This document shows positions 12,952-15,134 of a stretch of 15,134 bases of DNA, piece by piece. A model generated the notes under the pieces. The model searched no databases and had not been told where the DNA came from. It saw only the letters and a list, made by a program, of their open reading frames with translations. The translations under genes were made by a program, and so were the position numbers. Each line of letters starts with the position of its first letter. Positions within the stretch are counted from its first letter, which is position 1. The DNA is taken from positions 1-15,134 of the forward strand of contig DATJEU010000092.1 in NCBI GenBank assembly GCA_035496255.1, written 5' to 3'. Origin of the DNA: Gp6-AA40 sp035496255. Lineage in GTDB: Bacteria > Acidobacteriota > Vicinamibacteria > Vicinamibacterales > UBA2999.

Positions 12952-13738
12952 TCCCTCGCAGGTACGTCCGGTAGGCGTTGATGAACGCCACGTCCCCGGT
13001 CGGTCCATGGCTGGGGACGATCAACGTCGGCTTCATCGCCTCGAGCAGGTCGAGCGTCGACAGCCAGTGCTGCGCGCGCTCCTTCTGGCCGGTGATGTTC
13101 GGCAGCCGCATCATCGCCGTGTCACCGGAAAACAGGATCGCATCGGGCTCGACGAAGAACACCGTGTCGCCCTTGGTGTGGTTGAACCCGACCGCCTGCA
13201 GGTGCACCTTCACGCCGCCCAGGTCGACGTCGTACGTGTCGGTGAACGTGATGTCGGCCTTGCGAAATTGCGCGTCTTTCAGCAGCTCCGCGTTCAACGG
13301 CGACATGGCGCGGAACTGATCGGCCACCTTCAGGCCGTCGGTCGCAATCTCGTCGATCTCGGACTGCGCGCGAATCAGCTTCGTGCTGGTAGGGAACGCC
13401 GCGGCGCCGAGATCGTGCTCCGGATGCACGTGCGTCGTCGCCAGATACGCGATCGGCTTTGCGCCGGCAAGCTTCTGCGCTTCGCGCAGCACGGTCTCGC
13501 CATTGCGCACGCCCATGCCGGTGTCGATCACCATCACGCTGGTCGCGCCGACGATGATGCCGACGTTCGGGACGAGCGGGACGCTGTTGTCCGGAATGAT
13601 GTAGACGTGGTCCGACACCTGCTGCGTCGTACCGGCGCGGACGAGCGGGTCGGGCCGCGTGCCCAGCGGCGCCTGAGCCGCGGTCAGCGCGATCGTTGTG
13701 GTGAACAGCGCGGCGGCAATCGACATCGATCGGAGCAT
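12947..13738 (-). CDS. Exported MBL-fold metal-dependent hydrolase
   Basis: A 263-residue metallo-beta-lactamase-fold protein with a Sec-type signal peptide (MLRSMSIAAALFTTTIALTAAQA), hence probably periplasmic. The fold's metal sites are visible: TTHVHPEHDLGA with H103, H105, E107 and H108; FNHTKGD with H187; FSGDTAMM with D206; and VPSHGP with H244. The usual HxHxDH motif reads HxHxEH, with Glu in place of the metal-binding Asp. NVGIIVGATSVMVIDTGMG is the typical N-terminal strand pair. The substrate cannot be assigned. Similar exported MBL proteins include B3-type lactamase relatives and quinoprotein-associated hydrolases, but the B3-defining residues are not evident. It heads the acyP-apt set. 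Its ATG at 13738 lies only six bases after TACGAT, with no ribosome site, so the mRNA may be leaderless. Confidence 0.9.
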   Translation of the reverse strand: MLRSMSIAAALFTTTIALTAAQAPLGTRPDPLVRAGTTQQVSDHVYIIPDNSVPLVPNVGIIVGATSVMVIDTGMGVRNGETVLREAQKLAGAKPIAYLATTHVHPEHDLGAAAFPTSTKLIRAQSEIDEIATDGLKVADQFRAMSPLNAELLKDAQFRKADITFTDTYDVDLGGVKVHLQAVGFNHTKGDTVFFVEPDAILFSGDTAMMRLPNITGQKERAQHWLSTLDLLEAMKPTLIVPSHGPTGDVAFINAYRTYLRGI

Positions 13739-13744
13739 GGGGGG

Positions 13745-13750
13745 ATCGTA
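13745..13750 (-). promoter_or_regulatory. Candidate -10 box of the MBL gene (leaderless start)
   Basis: TACGAT on the minus strand (13750-13745) ends six bases before the ATG at 13738, the spacing expected when transcription starts at the first codon. No clear -35 box is visible. No Shine-Dalgarno precedes the ATG. Confidence 0.35.
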
Positions 13751-13769
13751 AGCGAGAAATACGGTTCAG

Positions 13770-14066
13770 GCTTCCCGGTTCTCGGTTCTGGGTTCGTGTT
13801 CTGGGTTCGGTTCGGTGTTCTGGGTTCGGAGTTCGGGGTTCGGGGTTCGGGGTTCGGGGTTCGGAGTTCGCGTCTTGTGCCAACCCGGCGACCGGCGGTG
13901 GTCCCGAACAGGGAAGACGCGCCAGGGGAACTCGAACGGTCGAACCGAACGCGGAACCGAACCCGGAACCACGAACCCCGAACCGCGAACCCCGAACCTA
14001 GAACCACGAACCCTGAACCGAACAGTGAAGACGAACCGGGAACAGAGAACGCGGAACCCCGAACAG
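13770..14066. repeat. Large head-to-head array of GTTCGG-type heptamers between divergent genes
   Basis: This fills most of the 350-bp gap between the MBL gene and the RibD-like gene. The left arm (about 13770-13872) consists of GGTTCTGG- and GTTCGG-type units. It includes seven exact-register tandem heptamers at 13824-13872 (GTTCGGA, four GTTCGGG, GTTCGGA, GTTCGCG). The right arm (about 13929-14066) carries the complements (GAACCCC, GAACCGC, GAACCTA and similar). Near the centre CGCGTCTT (13869-13876) pairs with AAGACGCG (13914-13921). The single strand could fold into a hairpin of more than 100 bp. The reading frames across it (PRTPNPE-type repeats) are by-products and are not annotated. 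No other gene is seen in this stretch. Confidence 0.85.
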
Positions 14067-14072
14067 GCCCCG

Positions 14073-14078
14073 TATAAT
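14073..14078 (+). promoter_or_regulatory. TATAAT -10 box of the RibD-domain gene
   Basis: A perfect TATAAT at 14073-14078 lies ten bases before the ATG at 14089. This would place the transcription start about four bases upstream of the start codon. The expected -35 position (around 14050-14055) falls in the right arm of the heptamer array and does not match TTGACA. No Shine-Dalgarno is present. Confidence 0.5.
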
Positions 14079-14088
14079 CGCCCTCTCG

Positions 14089-15021
14089 ATGCAGGGACTC
14101 GACGCGGCGTGGCCGCTGCTGCGCGCTGCCGCTGTCGCGGCCGACGACCTCGAGCGGGGAGGCCGACGCGTTCGCTTCACGGCGGCCGCTGACGGGACGC
14201 TTGCCGCGCAGGATACGGACGCCATTCTCGAGTGGTGTCCGGGCGGAGGCTGGCAATCGCTGTTACCGCCGGACGATCATCGACACAGCGCGTTCGATTT
14301 GTACTTGCCGGTCTGCGGCGCGACCGCGGCGCGGCCGATCGCGATCGGTCACCTCGGGCAGAGCCTCGATGCGTTCATCGCCACGCATTCAGGAGATTCC
14401 CAGTTCGTCACCGGCTCCGCGAACATCGTCCATCTGCACCGGATGCGGGCGCTCGCCGACGCCGTGATCGTCGGGTCGGGGACGGTGGCCGCTGACAATC
14501 CGCAGTTGACCACGCGCCTCGTGACCGGCCCCAATCCCCTGCGCGTCGTCTTCGATCCCGCCCGGAGGCTCGATGCGCGGTACGGGCTGTTCAACGATCC
14601 GGCTGCGCCGACGCTCTACTTCTGCGCGCGGAATCTGATCGCGCCGGGCGAGGCGCAGTTGGGCACCGCCACGATCATGAGCATCGATGCCGAGGATCCA
14701 CGCTCCGACGCGGCCCTTGCGGCCGTCTTCGCAATTCTGCGGGCACGCGGCTGTTCCCGCATCTTCGTCGAGGGCGGCGGCGTGACCGTCTCCGCGTTCC
14801 TGCAGGCCGGCCTGCTGGATCGCGTGCACGTCGCGATCGCACCGCTGATCATCGGCGACGGCCGCCCGGCGATCCGGCTGGCGCCGCAGCAGAAGCTGCG
14901 CGACTGCCGCCGCCCGCAATACAAGGTGTTTCGCATGGGCGGCGACATGCTGTTCGACTGCGATCTCCATTCAGAAGCGCCCGCTTCGGCGAACGATCAG
15001 CAACTAACGAGAATCATTTAA
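14089..15021 (+). CDS. RibD C-terminal (reductase) domain protein with unassigned N-terminal extension
   Basis: A 310-residue protein whose residues 83-293 match the RibD_C / dihydrofolate-reductase-like fold, which reduces the ribosylamino-pyrimidine intermediate of riboflavin synthesis with NADPH. Seen: HLGQSLDAFIA, DSQFVTGSANIVHLHRMRALADAVIVGSGTVAADNPQL in pieces, PNPLRVVFDPARRLD, then SRIFVEGGGVTVSAFLQAGLLDRVHVAIAPLIIGDGRPA, the cofactor-side EGG motif. The cytidine-deaminase-type domain of bifunctional RibD (HAE and PCxxC) is absent. Instead about 80 residues of unrecognised, Ala-rich sequence precede the reductase (AWPLLRAAAVAADDLERG, ILEWCPGGGWQ). A dedicated riboflavin reductase, or a reductase in another pteridine- or flavin-like pathway, are both possible. 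The start ATG follows TATAAT by ten bases. No other rib gene is in the window. Confidence 0.85.
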   Translation: MQGLDAAWPLLRAAAVAADDLERGGRRVRFTAAADGTLAAQDTDAILEWCPGGGWQSLLPPDDHRHSAFDLYLPVCGATAARPIAIGHLGQSLDAFIATHSGDSQFVTGSANIVHLHRMRALADAVIVGSGTVAADNPQLTTRLVTGPNPLRVVFDPARRLDARYGLFNDPAAPTLYFCARNLIAPGEAQLGTATIMSIDAEDPRSDAALAAVFAILRARGCSRIFVEGGGVTVSAFLQAGLLDRVHVAIAPLIIGDGRPAIRLAPQQKLRDCRRPQYKVFRMGGDMLFDCDLHSEAPASANDQQLTRII

Positions 15022-15047
15022 CGAGGGGGCGAGACGGAGGTGCGGAG

Positions 15048-15134
15048 GTGCCAGACGAGGGTGGCAAGCGCGACGCGACTCCCGATGTCACAACGCCTTA
15101 CAGCATCTTGCGGCGCCATCTGAACCCCGTCTCG
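15048..15134 (+). CDS. Start of an unidentified gene cut by the window edge
   Basis: A GTG at 15048 is preceded at seven bases by GGAGG (15036-15040), the best-spaced ribosome site on the plus strand. The frame stays open for 29 codons to the last base, encoding a polar opening (PDEGGKRDATPDVTT) and then PYSILRRHLNPVS. It lies 26 bp after the RibD-domain gene in the same direction, so it would be co-transcribed. The visible part is too short to name a family, and it could be a chance open frame. Confidence 0.45.
   Translation, partial: MPDEGGKRDATPDVTTPYSILRRHLNPVS

Noticed and set aside
13824..13872. Heptamer tandem as a CRISPR array
   Set aside because: The units are seven bases with no spacers between them, and no cas gene is in the window.
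13766..14250. Long open frames with PRTPNPEPRT or GVRGSGFGVR repeats across the intergenic array, on both strands
   Set aside because: They arise from translating the heptamer array. They change with frame, lack ribosome sites and are open on both strands, as expected for a stop-free repeat rather than a protein.

Overview
The window is about 15.1 kb of GC-rich bacterial chromosome with dense housekeeping genes. No phage, IS, plasmid or CRISPR signature was seen. The tRNA, enzyme and promoter features are bacterial and Gram-negative-like (secreted M13 metallopeptidase, AmpG-type permease, PE synthesis from phosphatidylserine). The gene content, base composition and dispersed intergenic repeats resemble Acidobacteriota, possibly Vicinamibacteria. 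That placement is an inference from recall, not a search result.

Layout. The left edge cuts a plus-strand ispH (1-684), followed by a 38-codon single-helix ORF that overlaps its stop and looks truncated. A minus-strand block then reads tsaB, rimI, DUF465 (YdcH-like), psd, pssA and a hypothetical two-helix membrane protein (4830 down to 903). It combines t6A tRNA modification (TsaB, with its usual neighbour RimI) and the two-step phosphatidylserine to phosphatidylethanolamine route (PssA, Psd). A 34-bp divergent region separates tsaB from plus-strand mutS (4865-7495), followed by an AmpG-like muropeptide permease (7560-8930). A second minus-strand block reads MBL-fold hydrolase, acylphosphatase, apt, tRNA-Arg(CCU), a membrane-anchored TPR protein and a secreted M13 peptidase (13738 down to 9076). 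Last come a plus-strand RibD reductase-domain protein with an unrecognised N-terminal extension (14089-15021) and the likely beginning of another gene at the right edge.

The individual genes are largely ordinary. What stands out is the non-coding layer. A REP-like double palindrome sits in frame inside tsaB and adds about 30 residues. Two related GC palindromes lie just after the stop codons of two minus-strand genes and share a trailing motif. Two head-to-head arrays of short GGTTCKG-type repeats can form large hairpins (about 8951-9070 and 13770-14066). A 21-bp unit is duplicated between mutS and the permease. Several start codons sit only 6-19 nt after a TATAAT-like hexamer, which suggests leaderless or very short-leader transcription. 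I found no clear new multigene system.
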